Shown here one piece after another: positions 1 through 9,706 of a stretch of DNA of 46,185 nucleotides (position 1 is its first letter; each line of letters begins with the position of its first letter). Under the pieces are notes generated by a model. The model saw nothing but the letters and a program-made list of their open reading frames with translations. It was not told the DNA's origin and did not search any database. The position numbers and the translations under genes were made by a program. The DNA is from Methylophaga sp. (GTDB lineage Bacteria; Pseudomonadota; Gammaproteobacteria; Nitrosococcales; Methylophagaceae): positions 1-46,185 of the forward strand of contig JALSLH010000064.1 of assembly GCA_026988435.1 (NCBI GenBank), written 5' to 3'.

Positions 1-91
1 TTTTTCTCCTAGTTTTTGTTGTGGCGACAACATGACTAGAATGCATGAGTAGATTTTATTTGTCTCTCCAGGCGGAGCCTTTCGACCAACT

Positions 92-110
92 CCACGTCCT
101 AAGGACGTGG
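92..110. repeat. Perfect hairpin resembling the end of an IS200/IS605-type element
   Basis: The arms CCACGTCC (92-99) and GGACGTGG (103-110) pair perfectly around TAA and are followed by TTTAATTTTT, so the structure could also act as a terminator on the plus strand. Hairpins of this kind are found at the 3' side of IS200/IS605 tnpB elements; that assignment is from memory of the family and no transposase is visible. Coding similarity of the adjacent metallopeptidase begins about ten bases after the hairpin, which fits this being the boundary of an inserted or decayed element. Confidence 0.45.
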
Positions 111-120
111 TTTAATTTTT

Positions 121-459
121 AATCAATTTATTCGCAAATCTGAGCCACTAAGTAAAGTGATTTACGATGATAAACTCGATGTATTACATCAAGCATTAGG
201 CTCGCATTCCTTTGTTGCTAGAGTTCAAGGCGGTAAATTAAAAACAAAAAATGAAATTCGTATAGGCTCGGTCTTTAAAAAAGTACCTATAGAATTTTTA
301 AAAATGATCACCGTCCATGAGTTAGCCCATATAAAAGAAAAGCAGCACAATAAAGCTTTCTATCAATTATGTCAGCATATGGAATCCGATTATCACCAAT
401 TAGAATTTGATATGCGCCTGTACCTAACTCACTTAGATATTACAGGAAAACTTTATTAA
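121..459 (+). pseudogene. 5'-truncated YgjP/SprT-like (M48-type) metallopeptidase
   Basis: The C-terminal part of a zinc metallopeptidase-like protein. It has the helix VHELAHIKEKQHNKAFY with the HExxH zinc site and a third downstream His, as in the short YgjP/WLM-type family (usually about 160-180 residues). A GTG at 157 would give 100 residues, but the frame is open upstream to 103 and residues NQFIRKSEPLSKVIYDDK, encoded from 121, look like a continuation of the family sequence. No good start codon or ribosome site lies in that part, and roughly 60-70 N-terminal residues are missing. The break coincides with the hairpin at 92-110. I read it as a gene remnant; a short product from GTG 157 would keep the zinc motif and cannot be excluded. 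Confidence 0.65.
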
Positions 460-484
460 AATAATAGTCCTATCTATTAAAGCG

Positions 485-1618
485 TTAATTTGGCAACACC
501 TTCTTATGTGTGTGAATGGACATCAAAATACCAAAACCTGCCAGCAAGGTAACCATTGACGTCCCACCATAGCTAATCAAAGGTAAAGGCACTCCGACCA
601 CCGGCAAAATTCCGATAACCATCCCAATATTGACAAACACATACACAAAAAACGTACAGACTAAACTACCTGCAAGCAAACGGCTATAAGTATCCTGCGC
701 TTGCACAGCAATATACAAACCGCGGGCAATAATAAATAAATAGATAGCAAGTAGCCCTAAGCAACCGACCAAACCAAATTCTTCCGCAAAAACAGCAAAA
801 ATAAAATCGGTTGAACTTTCGGGTAAAAAATCTAATTGGGACTGAGTATTACCCTGCCATCCCTTCCCATAGGGACCACCCGAGCCTATAGCAATTTTAG
901 ATTGAATAATATGATAGCCCTTTCCCATAGGGTCAGCTTCAGGATTCAAAAAGGTCAATACACGATCTTTCTGGTACTCACGCATAAAAAACTGCCAATA
1001 AAGAGGCGCTAACGCACTTAATCCTAACATGGTCACCAGTAAAAACCGCCAAGAAAGGCCGGCAAAATACAAAACAGAAGCACCTGAACTCGCCACTAAT
1101 AGAGATGTCCCTAAATCCGGCTGACGTACAATTAATAGCGTAGGAATTAAAATAAAAAGCGTAGCTACGCCTATATGCCGCCATTTTGGCGGTATATCAT
1201 GCCCCGCTAAATACCACGCGACCATCATTGGCGTGGTAATCTTAATCATTTCTGAGGGCTGGAAACGAAATAAACCCAAGTCCAACCAACGCTGCGCCCC
1301 TTTACCCACATCACCGACTAGTAAAACAGCGAGCAATAAAACCACACCTAAGCTATACAATGGTATTGAATAACGTTGAAATTGGCGTGGATTAACATGC
1401 GCTAAAACAATCATCAGAATCCCAGCAATCCCCATACGCGCAGCTTGGCGTATCAGCAAAGCAGTTTCTTTATTGCCTGTGCTATACAACATCATAAAAC
1501 TCATAAGCAACAACAAAAATAAACCAATTAATAGAGGAATATCTACATGCAGCTGACGTAACAATCCGCCAATTAAAGAATGCTCTTTAAACTGTTCAGC
1601 TCTTAATTCCACTTTCAT
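485..1618 (-). CDS. rodA: Peptidoglycan glycosyltransferase RodA (SEDS family)
   Basis: A polytopic inner-membrane enzyme that polymerises lipid II into glycan strands for lateral wall growth, working with PBP2 (MrdA) in the rod complex. At 377 residues it has the usual RodA length and about ten hydrophobic segments. SEDS landmarks are visible: RWLDLGLFRFQPSE near residues 110-123, GSGGPYGKGWQG near 246-256, and FLPESSTDFIFAVFAEE near 264-280, where Asp271 matches the essential Asp262 of E. coli RodA. Its ATG overlaps the TGA stop of mrdA by 4 bases (ATGA), so the two are translationally coupled. The order mreB-mreC-mreD-mrdA-rodA is common in gammaproteobacteria. Confidence 0.96.
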   Translation of the reverse strand: MKVELRAEQFKEHSLIGGLLRQLHVDIPLLIGLFLLLLMSFMMLYSTGNKETALLIRQAARMGIAGILMIVLAHVNPRQFQRYSIPLYSLGVVLLLAVLLVGDVGKGAQRWLDLGLFRFQPSEMIKITTPMMVAWYLAGHDIPPKWRHIGVATLFILIPTLLIVRQPDLGTSLLVASSGASVLYFAGLSWRFLLVTMLGLSALAPLYWQFFMREYQKDRVLTFLNPEADPMGKGYHIIQSKIAIGSGGPYGKGWQGNTQSQLDFLPESSTDFIFAVFAEEFGLVGCLGLLAIYLFIIARGLYIAVQAQDTYSRLLAGSLVCTFFVYVFVNIGMVIGILPVVGVPLPLISYGGTSMVTLLAGFGILMSIHTHKKVLPN

Positions 1619-3459
1619 TGTGTATTTTCCATACCTAAATACTCTTTGATTACCTTGGCTGCAATAGGTGCAGCAATAGAGCTACCATGACTACCGTGCT
1701 CAGCTATCACCGCTACAGCAATTTTAGGGTTATCTGCGGGGGCAAAAGCAATAAATAAAGCATGATCACGCATATTGAATTTAATCTCTGCCTCATCATA
1801 TTCCTCATCTTGCTTAACGGTGTAAACTTGTGCTGTTCCTGTTTTACCTGCAATCTGATAATCAATGCCTTTTGCTATTCGCTTTGCTGTCCCTCTAGGC
1901 GAGTGCACTACATGCACCATAGCATTAATAATATCCTGAACATTTCCGAACTTTAATTCAATCTGCTTTTGTATAGGATGCTCCACCTCAGCTGCACGAT
2001 TTTCATAGATAATTCGTTCGGCTAAGTAAGGTGTAATAATATTCCCTTGCTTAGCTAAAGTTCCTGTTGTACGTGCTAATTGTAAAGGAGTCACTTGCGT
2101 AAATCCTTGCCCAATCCCAGTAATTAATGTCTCACCTGGATACCATACCTGCTCTCGATGAATACGTTTCCACTCCCTTGAAGGCAATAAGCCTGATTTT
2201 TCACCTTTCAAATCAATACCCGTTTTTTGCCCGAAACCAAATTTATGCAAAAAAGTAGATATTTTATCGATCCCTAAAGCAAGCGACAAATCATAAAAGT
2301 ACACATCACAGGATTGCGTAATAGCATCATCTAAATTGACTTTACCATGTCCCCATTTTTTCCAATCGCGATATTTATGGTCTTTGTTCGGTAATCGGTA
2401 ATACCCAGGACAAAATAAAGTTTGCTGCATACTTGCAACACCATACTCCAAGCCTGCCAAACCAATAAATGGTTTTAATGTTGAACCGGGTGGATATTGC
2501 CCTCGTAAGACACGATCAAAGAGTGGTTTATTCTTAGAATTATTCAGCCTATCATAATCTTTATAACTAATACCCGTGACAAATAAATTGGGATCAAAAC
2601 TCGCCTTACTTACCTGAACTAAAACACCTCCGGTATCCAAATCAAGCGCCACAACAGCACCATTATAGTCAGCTAACGCATCATAAGCCGTGCGTTGTAA
2701 GTCCATGTCTATCGTTAAATAAATATCTGCACCGGGTATAGAATCAATTCTGCCTAGCTCACTAATAGGCTTACCTTGAGCATTTGTTTCTAACTCAGCA
2801 TAACCAGCATGCCCGCGCAAAACATCTTCATAGGCACGTTCTATACCTGTTTTACCAATAGTATGCATAGCACGATATTCTGCCTCAGGTAATGTTTTTA
2901 GCTCTCTTTCGTTAATACGCCCAACATAACCCACAAGGTGCGCTGTTAATTCAGCATAAGGGTAATGGCGCAGTAAGCGAGCATGAATATCAACCCCTGG
3001 AAAGGTATGCCGCAAAACTGCAAATTTAGCCACTTCGGTCTTATCAAGCTGCAACAGCAAAGGAATACTATCAAAGTGCTTATAGTGCTTCCTCTGCTTG
3101 TTAAAGGCCGCAATTTTTTCCGGCGGAATACTCAAAGCCAACTGCAATCGCTGCAAAGTCTCTTCCATATCAGTGACTTGATCTGGAATAAGTTCTAAGC
3201 TATAAGAAGCTAAGTTTTCCGCAAGAATACGCCCATGCTTATCATAAATAATCCCTCGCGTAGGCGGTATCGAAGACACTTTAATCCGGTTATTCGTTGC
3301 CATATTATGGTAACGCTTATGGCCAAGTACTTGTAAATAAACTAGACGACTTACTAAACCTGCAACTAACAGCAACATAAAGGCAAAGAGAATGACTGTA
3401 CGACTTAAGAAAATGCGATTTTCTAAAAATCGATCTTTAATAACCTGATAACGACGCAT
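1615..3459 (-). CDS. mrdA: Penicillin-binding protein 2 (class B transpeptidase)
   Basis: The transpeptidase partner of RodA, cross-linking new peptidoglycan during cell elongation. A single transmembrane anchor lies near the N terminus, followed by the dimerisation/pedestal domain and the transpeptidase domain. Counting from the TTG at 3483, active-site motifs are Ser334-Thr-Leu-Lys337 (SxxK), Ser391-Cys-Asp393 (SxN-type motif, SxD as in PBP2) and Lys547-Thr-Gly549. I prefer the ATG at 3459 (protein MRRYQVIK..., 614 residues) because an AAGG lies upstream of it, whereas the TTG has none. A structured 80-bp palindrome lies between this gene and mreD. Confidence 0.95.
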   Translation of the reverse strand: MRRYQVIKDRFLENRIFLSRTVILFAFMLLLVAGLVSRLVYLQVLGHKRYHNMATNNRIKVSSIPPTRGIIYDKHGRILAENLASYSLELIPDQVTDMEETLQRLQLALSIPPEKIAAFNKQRKHYKHFDSIPLLLQLDKTEVAKFAVLRHTFPGVDIHARLLRHYPYAELTAHLVGYVGRINERELKTLPEAEYRAMHTIGKTGIERAYEDVLRGHAGYAELETNAQGKPISELGRIDSIPGADIYLTIDMDLQRTAYDALADYNGAVVALDLDTGGVLVQVSKASFDPNLFVTGISYKDYDRLNNSKNKPLFDRVLRGQYPPGSTLKPFIGLAGLEYGVASMQQTLFCPGYYRLPNKDHKYRDWKKWGHGKVNLDDAITQSCDVYFYDLSLALGIDKISTFLHKFGFGQKTGIDLKGEKSGLLPSREWKRIHREQVWYPGETLITGIGQGFTQVTPLQLARTTGTLAKQGNIITPYLAERIIYENRAAEVEHPIQKQIELKFGNVQDIINAMVHVVHSPRGTAKRIAKGIDYQIAGKTGTAQVYTVKQDEEYDEAEIKFNMRDHALFIAFAPADNPKIAVAVIAEHGSHGSSIAAPIAAKVIKEYLGMENTQ

Positions 3460-3491
3460 AATAGTTAAATACCTTAGGAGCAAGGGGGGTT

Positions 3492-3571
3492 AATAATACC
3501 CGAAAGAGGCATATAGCGCGCTATACAACTGATTTTCTAGCGTGCCTGAGAAGCCCGGCTAGGGTATTATT
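3492..3571. repeat. 80-bp cruciform-forming element between mreD and mrdA
   Basis: The outer arms AATAATACCC (3492-3501) and GGGTATTATT (3562-3571) are perfect inverted repeats. Inside are a 14-bp palindrome TATAGCGCGCTATA (3512-3525) and a second stem CTAGC/GCTAG (3537-3541 and 3558-3562). The whole could fold as a three-way junction in RNA or DNA. It separates mreD from mrdA, so it may be a REP/MITE-type insertion or an internal mRNA processing or stability element. No T-run follows on the minus strand, so a simple terminator is less likely. Confidence 0.6.
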
Positions 3572-3635
3572 CATTGTTATTGATGTAAGAATAGGACAGC
3601 TCTGTACACTTTAACCGTGCTAAGCACTAAATTTC

Positions 3636-4109
3636 TTAGACAATGCGTATGTTACGCAATAATAGACTGACAACAGGCCAAACGATAGCCCCTGTTAAAA
3701 CTGGCAACCAAAAATTCATAGACACCGGTTGATGATTAATATTTTCAATCCAAAAAACCAATATTCGGGCAAGCAATAAGAGCATAAAAACAACCAAGCT
3801 TTGTTGAATGATAAGGTAGTGCCTTATACGCTTATGCTGCTTTACACTAAGGAAAATACTCACAGCATAAGCTAATGCATACTGCCCCAGCACTTGTCCA
3901 GTCAGCACATCGACTAATAAGCCAACGACCCATGCCTTACCAACACTCGCAGTCTCTGGTGCGACAAGTGCCCAATAAATCAAAATTAACAGCACCCAAT
4001 CAGGTGTCACCATCAAAAAAGCTCCCCCCCATGGAATGATATTCAATGCCATAGCAACAACAACAGTGAGCCAATAAGCGACCAATAGCGGTAATTTAAT
4101 CTTGGTCAT
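3636..4109 (-). CDS. mreD: Rod-shape-determining protein MreD
   Basis: A small inner-membrane protein of the elongasome that bridges MreC and the RodA/PBP2 synthase. About 157 residues with five or six hydrophobic helices and no catalytic motif, as usual for MreD. I chose the ATG at 4109 (MTKIKLPLL...) over the in-frame GTG at 4121. Either way the start overlaps the 3' end of mreC (stop at 4096), which fits translational coupling. Recognition rests on size, hydrophobic profile and position after mreC. Confidence 0.9.
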   Translation of the reverse strand: MTKIKLPLLVAYWLTVVVAMALNIIPWGGAFLMVTPDWVLLILIYWALVAPETASVGKAWVVGLLVDVLTGQVLGQYALAYAVSIFLSVKQHKRIRHYLIIQQSLVVFMLLLLARILVFWIENINHQPVSMNFWLPVLTGAIVWPVVSLLLRNIRIV

Positions 4110-4968
4110 ACTCTTGCTCACTAGGCTGATTATTTAAAGGAATAACCTGACTATTACTCCAAACAATCAGTAGTTCACGACTCGTATTCAGTGCCGCCGT
4201 TGGTGTCGCTTGTATAACTGCAAAAGGTTTATCAGGCTGCTCAACAAAAGACTCAACAACAGCAACAGGATAACCTTGGGGAAAAATACCGCCTAAACCA
4301 GAAGTAATTAATAAATCACCAGGAACTATATCTGCATTATTAGGTAAAAAAGGTAAATTCAATTTATTTAACTGACCACTACCAATAGCAATAGTATGTA
4401 AACCATTACGATTAACCTGTACAGGAATCGCATGGTTTGGATCAGTAATTAAAATAATCTCCGAACTTAAAGGCAGAGCTTTGAGAACTTGCCCAACAAT
4501 ACCATTTGCATCTAACACCGGCTGCCCCACGTGAACGCCAAATCGACTGCCTTTATTAACCACAACCACATGCTCATAAGGAGCAAGATTAACCGATAGT
4601 AATTCAGCAATCAAAACCTGCTCGCCTAATTTAAAAGAGCTATCTAATAAGGAACGTAAACGAATATTTTCTTTTTCTAAGGCCGAAAATTTCAATAATC
4701 TTGCACTATTAATCAGTTGCTGCTGCTTTAATACTTTATTTTCACTTAATAGCTGTTCGTAACTCTCAACAGAATTAATTACGTTATTTAATAATCGTGT
4801 GGGCGCATCAACCATATATTGAATAGGATAAACAAAGACCGAAAGAATATGACGTAAAGGCTTTAATTTATCACTATACTGCTCAGTGACCAGAAAAAAA
4901 ACAGACAATAAGACCACAATTAAAAAACGTGTATTAATTGAGGGACCAGTGGCAAATAAAAGTTTTAT
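4096..4968 (-). CDS. mreC: Rod-shape-determining protein MreC (apparent AUA start)
   Basis: A bitopic periplasmic scaffold that links MreB to PBP2/RodA. It has one N-terminal transmembrane helix, a coiled coil (about residues 75-105) and the beta-rich MreC domain with VLDANGIVGQV and GDLLITSGLGGIFPQGYPVA. The first ATG/GTG/TTG in frame is GTG at 4917, but that removes the conserved N terminus. The frame continues upstream as KLLFATGPSINTRFL, matching the E. coli start MKPIFSRGPSLQIRL, and the codon at the Met position is ATA (4966-4968), preceded by AGGG eight bases upstream. No other start codon lies between the upstream stop (4996-4998) and GTG 4917. Initiation at AUA, or a sequence change from ATG, is the simplest reading; from ATA the protein is 290 residues. 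Confidence 0.85.
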   Translation of the reverse strand: MKLLFATGPSINTRFLIVVLLSVFFLVTEQYSDKLKPLRHILSVFVYPIQYMVDAPTRLLNNVINSVESYEQLLSENKVLKQQQLINSARLLKFSALEKENIRLRSLLDSSFKLGEQVLIAELLSVNLAPYEHVVVVNKGSRFGVHVGQPVLDANGIVGQVLKALPLSSEIILITDPNHAIPVQVNRNGLHTIAIGSGQLNKLNLPFLPNNADIVPGDLLITSGLGGIFPQGYPVAVVESFVEQPDKPFAVIQATPTAALNTSRELLIVWSNSQVIPLNNQPSEQEYDQD

Positions 4969-5031
4969 AGTGTTTACCCTAGCAAAACTGAAGCATTAAA
5001 AACAAACTAATAACGACTAACTCACCACCAC

Positions 5032-5118
5032 TCAGTTAAGGAGATAAGGAGCAAGTGTATCAACTCAAAGCAATGCGCTTTGTCGCTCTGCATATCCTAC
5101 ATCAACTTACTTAACTGA
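5032..5118. repeat. Intergenic palindromic element between mreB and mreC
   Basis: The ends TCAGTTAAG (5032-5040) and CTTAACTGA (5110-5118) are 9-bp perfect inverted repeats. Inside is CAATGCGCTTTGTCGCTCTGC followed by ATATCCTAC (5071-5100), which resembles sequences at 14655-14685 and 20361-20391. This looks like a REP-like dispersed repeat placed in the 264-bp gap between mreB and mreC, where no gene is visible. Confidence 0.5.
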
Positions 5119-5232
5119 ATGGCAGTAAACTACCAAATATCAATGACTAACGCATTAATCTTACACTTTCATAAAGCATTAAATTTATATTTTAACTTTT
5201 AAAAAGGCATTGAATAATACGCGGGGTCATGA

Positions 5233-6309
<1,077 letters not shown>

Positions 6310-6446
6310 CTACTTTATCAATCAATAAGGTATTTGGGCAAGATATAAAGTATCATATTGCGCTATTCGTCTTTATAGAAGCTTAAAACAAAGCCTATAT
6401 AAGGCGCTTAAACTACCTAAGAACCCCACCGAGTAATGGAGTTAAA

Positions 6447-6734
6447 ATGTCGTTAACAGTAGATGATGTTAATAAAATTGCGTATTTAGCGCGCTTGGGC
6501 ATTGATGCTCAGGACACCGAATCTTATGCCCAAGATCTCTCCGGCATGTTAGACCTGGTTGCTCAAATGAGCGCAGTTAATACTGATGATGTCACACCTA
6601 TGGCACACCCCCTTGATCAGGCACAACGTTTACGCCCTGACCAAGTTATTGAAACTAATAACCGGGAAGCCTTCCAGGCCATTGCTCCGCAAGTTGAAGC
6701 AGGCTTATATCTTGTGCCCAAAGTCATAGAATAA
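6447..6734 (+). CDS. gatC: Asp-tRNA(Asn)/Glu-tRNA(Gln) amidotransferase subunit C
   Basis: The small subunit that stabilises the GatA-GatB interface in the enzyme that converts mischarged Glu-tRNA(Gln) and/or Asp-tRNA(Asn) to Gln-/Asn-tRNA. At 95 residues it has the typical length, with the family pattern [12 protein letters not shown] near the start and [16 protein letters not shown] in the middle. A GGAG lies just before the ATG. gatA follows after 10 bases, so gatCAB is one operon, divergent from mreB. Confidence 0.97.
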   Translation: MSLTVDDVNKIAYLARLGIDAQDTESYAQDLSGMLDLVAQMSAVNTDDVTPMAHPLDQAQRLRPDQVIETNNREAFQAIAPQVEAGLYLVPKVIE

Positions 6735-6744
6735 GGTAAAACAT

Positions 6745-8196
6745 ATGCATACTAAAACCCTTGCCCAAATCGCTCAAGGCTTACGCGCAGGCGATTATTC
6801 TAGTCAAGAACTCACTGAATCCTATCTTGCACGTATTAAACAACACCAAGGCCTGAACAGTTTTATCACGGTAACTGAACATCAAGCTATCGCTGCCGCT
6901 AAGCAAGCCGACGCGATGCTCGCTGCCGGTGATGCGCCCTTCTTAACCGGCGTACCTATGGCACATAAAGATATTTTTTGCACCCTCGGTATAAAAACTA
7001 GCTGCGGTTCAAAAATGCTGGATAACTTTACCTCGCCTTATAATGCGACTGTAGTAGAAAAATTCAATGTCGCTGGTGCTGTTTCCCTAGGTAAACTCAA
7101 TATGGATGAGTTTGCTATGGGCTCCTCCAATGAAACCAGCTTTTATGGTGCAGTCAAAAACCCTTGGGCAACCCACTGTGTACCCGGTGGTTCATCGGGT
7201 GGCTCAGCAGCAGCCGTTGCTGCGCGTTTAATCCCCGGCGCCACCGGTACCGATACAGGTGGCTCTATTCGCCAACCTGCAGCGCTGTGCGGCATTACTG
7301 GCTTAAAACCCACTTATGGCCGAGTCTCACGCTACGGCATGATTGCTTATGCCTCCAGCTTAGATCAAGGTGGCCCTATGGCGCAAACAGCGGAAGATAC
7401 AGCGCTTATGCTCCAAGTCATGGCCGGATTTGACTCTAAAGATTCCACTAGCGTGGATTGTGCCGTGCCAGATTACAGTGCCGACTTGAATAACTCTCTA
7501 ACTGGCTTAAAAATTGGTCTTCCTAAAGAATTTTTTGATGAAGCCTTAAACAGCGAGATGGCAGCGAGCATTGACACGGCAATCAATGAATACAGAAAAA
7601 TGGGCGCAGAAATTGTCGAAGTGTCTATGCCTAATTTAAAACTCGCGATTCCTTCTTATTATGTCATTGCCCCTGCGGAATGCTCGGCTAACCTTTCACG
7701 CCTTGATGGTGTGCGTTATGGTTATCGCTGTGAAAACCCTGCTGATTTAAATGATTTGTATATTCGTTCACGTGGTGAAGCTTTTGGCACGGAAGTCAAA
7801 CGCCGTATTTTAGTTGGTACTTATGCCCTATCTGAAGGTTATTACGATGCTTACTATATTAAAGCGCAAAAAATCCGCCGTTTAATCAGTGATGATTTCA
7901 AACAAGCTTTAGAACAAGTCGATGTCATTATGGGACCCGTATCCCCTACCCCTGCTTTTGGCATAGGCGAAAAAACTGATGACCCTATCGACATGTACTT
8001 AGCTGATATTTACACGATAGCGATTAATCTAGCTGGCCTACCTGCCATGTCAGTTCCCGCTGGTTTTATCGATAATAAACCCGTAGGCTTACAGATTATT
8101 GGTAACTACTTTGACGAAGCAAAACTGCTTAATGTCGCACACCAATATCAACAAGTTACTGACTGGCATCAACAAACACCGAAAGGTTTCGAGTAA
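6745..8196 (+). CDS. gatA: Asp-tRNA(Asn)/Glu-tRNA(Gln) amidotransferase subunit A
   Basis: An amidase-signature enzyme that releases ammonia from glutamine for transamidation on GatB. At 483 residues it is full length. The Ser-cisSer-Lys triad is visible: Lys75 in AHKDIFCT, cis-Ser150 in [12 protein letters not shown] and nucleophile Ser174 in [11 protein letters not shown]. The amidase signature glycine-serine-rich block spans about 147-180. Ten bases separate it from gatC, and gatB begins 11 bases after its stop. Confidence 0.98.
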   Translation: MHTKTLAQIAQGLRAGDYSSQELTESYLARIKQHQGLNSFITVTEHQAIAAAKQADAMLAAGDAPFLTGVPMAHKDIFCTLGIKTSCGSKMLDNFTSPYNATVVEKFNVAGAVSLGKLNMDEFAMGSSNETSFYGAVKNPWATHCVPGGSSGGSAAAVAARLIPGATGTDTGGSIRQPAALCGITGLKPTYGRVSRYGMIAYASSLDQGGPMAQTAEDTALMLQVMAGFDSKDSTSVDCAVPDYSADLNNSLTGLKIGLPKEFFDEALNSEMAASIDTAINEYRKMGAEIVEVSMPNLKLAIPSYYVIAPAECSANLSRLDGVRYGYRCENPADLNDLYIRSRGEAFGTEVKRRILVGTYALSEGYYDAYYIKAQKIRRLISDDFKQALEQVDVIMGPVSPTPAFGIGEKTDDPIDMYLADIYTIAINLAGLPAMSVPAGFIDNKPVGLQIIGNYFDEAKLLNVAHQYQQVTDWHQQTPKGFE

Positions 8197-8206
8197 GGAG
8201 ATCACT

Positions 8207-9640
8207 ATGCAATGGGAAACTGTTATTGGGTTAGAAATTCACACCCAACTCGCAACAAAATCAAAAATCTTTTCTGGTGCCGCAACCGCTTATGGCGCAG
8301 AACCTAACACCCAAGCCTGTGCAGTTGATTTAGGTTTACCAGGCGTCTTGCCAGTGCTTAATGAAGAGGTCGTGCGCATGGCCGTTAAATTTGGGTTTGC
8401 TATTGATGCTGAAGTCGCTGATGTCTCAGTCTTTGCTAGGAAAAATTATTTCTATCCAGATTCACCTAAAGGCTATCAAATCAGTCAAATGGACCACCCT
8501 ATTGTCGGTATAGGTCATATGGATATTGAAGTGGATGGCATTACTAAACGCATCGGCGTTACCCGCGCCCATTTAGAAGAAGATGCAGGTAAATCTTTAC
8601 ATGAAGATTTTCATGGCTTAACCGGAATTGATTTAAACCGTGCTGGCACACCTTTGCTAGAAATCGTTTCTGAGCCAGATATGCGCTCGGCAAAAGAAGC
8701 GATTGCCTATATGCGTAAAATTCACGAACTCGTGCAATATTTAGAAATTAGCGACGGCAATATGCAAGAAGGCTCATTCCGTTGCGATGCTAACGTATCG
8801 ATACGCCCAAAAGGCCAAGAAGAATATGGCACGCGCACCGAATTAAAAAACATTAATTCATTCAAGTTCGTCGAAAAAGCAATCAATATCGAAGTCGAAC
8901 GGCAAATTGAAATTATTGAAAACGGAGGCAAAATCACTCAGGAAACCCGCCTGTATGATGCTGATAAAAATGAAACTCGCTCTATGCGTAGCAAGGAAGA
9001 AGCGAATGATTACCGCTACTTTCCTGACCCTGATTTATTACCCGTTATTATCAGTGATGAATTACGCACACAAGTTAGGGCCGATTTACCTGAATTACCT
9101 CAAATAAAAAGGCAGCGCTTTATTGCCGAATATCAATTAGATGCAGAAACAGCAGGCATTTTATCGAGTACCAAACAGTTAGCACATTATTTTGAAGCCT
9201 TAGTTAAATCCTCTGGCTGTGACGCAAAAACCTGTAGTAATTGGGTAACGGGAGACTTATTAGGTGTACTAAATAAGCAAAGCTTAGATATTGCTCAGTC
9301 CCCTATCTCTTATGAACGCTTAGCCGGACTATTACAACGTATTGCAGATAATACGATCTCCGGAAAAATCGCCAAACAAGTGTTTGAAGCCATGCTTAAT
9401 AGCGAAGATGATGCGGATGCAATTATTGAATCCCAAGGTCTAAAGCAAATTACTGATAGCGGCGCTATCGAAGCGATTATTGACAAAATCATCGCTGACA
9501 ACCCCGCCCAAGTGGAGCAATACTTAAACGGTAAAGATAAAGTCTTTGGTTTCTTTGTGGGGCAGACCATGAAAGCTTCCCAAGGAAAAGCTAACCCTGG
9601 CGAAGTCAATAAGATTTTACAAGGTAAGTTGAAACGCTAA
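8207..9640 (+). CDS. gatB: Asp-tRNA(Asn)/Glu-tRNA(Gln) amidotransferase subunit B
   Basis: The tRNA-binding kinase/transamidase subunit: it phosphorylates the side chain of mischarged Glu or Asp on tRNA and amidates it with ammonia from GatA. The protein starts [15 protein letters not shown] and has the GatB core ([33 protein letters not shown] and [14 protein letters not shown]) and a C-terminal YqeY-type tRNA-binding helical domain. The frame is open 36 codons upstream into gatA, but ATG 8207 has AAGGAG six bases before it and matches the family N terminus. Length is 477 residues. Confidence 0.98.
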   Translation: MQWETVIGLEIHTQLATKSKIFSGAATAYGAEPNTQACAVDLGLPGVLPVLNEEVVRMAVKFGFAIDAEVADVSVFARKNYFYPDSPKGYQISQMDHPIVGIGHMDIEVDGITKRIGVTRAHLEEDAGKSLHEDFHGLTGIDLNRAGTPLLEIVSEPDMRSAKEAIAYMRKIHELVQYLEISDGNMQEGSFRCDANVSIRPKGQEEYGTRTELKNINSFKFVEKAINIEVERQIEIIENGGKITQETRLYDADKNETRSMRSKEEANDYRYFPDPDLLPVIISDELRTQVRADLPELPQIKRQRFIAEYQLDAETAGILSSTKQLAHYFEALVKSSGCDAKTCSNWVTGDLLGVLNKQSLDIAQSPISYERLAGLLQRIADNTISGKIAKQVFEAMLNSEDDADAIIESQGLKQITDSGAIEAIIDKIIADNPAQVEQYLNGKDKVFGFFVGQTMKASQGKANPGEVNKILQGKLKR

Positions 9641-9650
9641 TTTTCAAATA

Positions 9651-9687
9651 CATACGCTGTCAGCCCATCTAGGGCTGACAGCGTATG
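9651..9687. terminator. Bidirectional terminator-like hairpin between gatB and mxaL
   Basis: A perfect 16-bp stem, CATACGCTGTCAGCCC (9651-9666) and GGGCTGACAGCGTATG (9672-9687), with a 5-base loop. It lies 10 bases after the gatB stop and 19 bases beyond the mxaL stop, between two convergent operons. TTTTC precedes it and AAAAAA follows, so the T-run is imperfect in either direction. Its position and stability make it the likely shared terminator. Confidence 0.8.
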
Positions 9688-9706
9688 AAAAAACCCTACT
9701 CAAACC

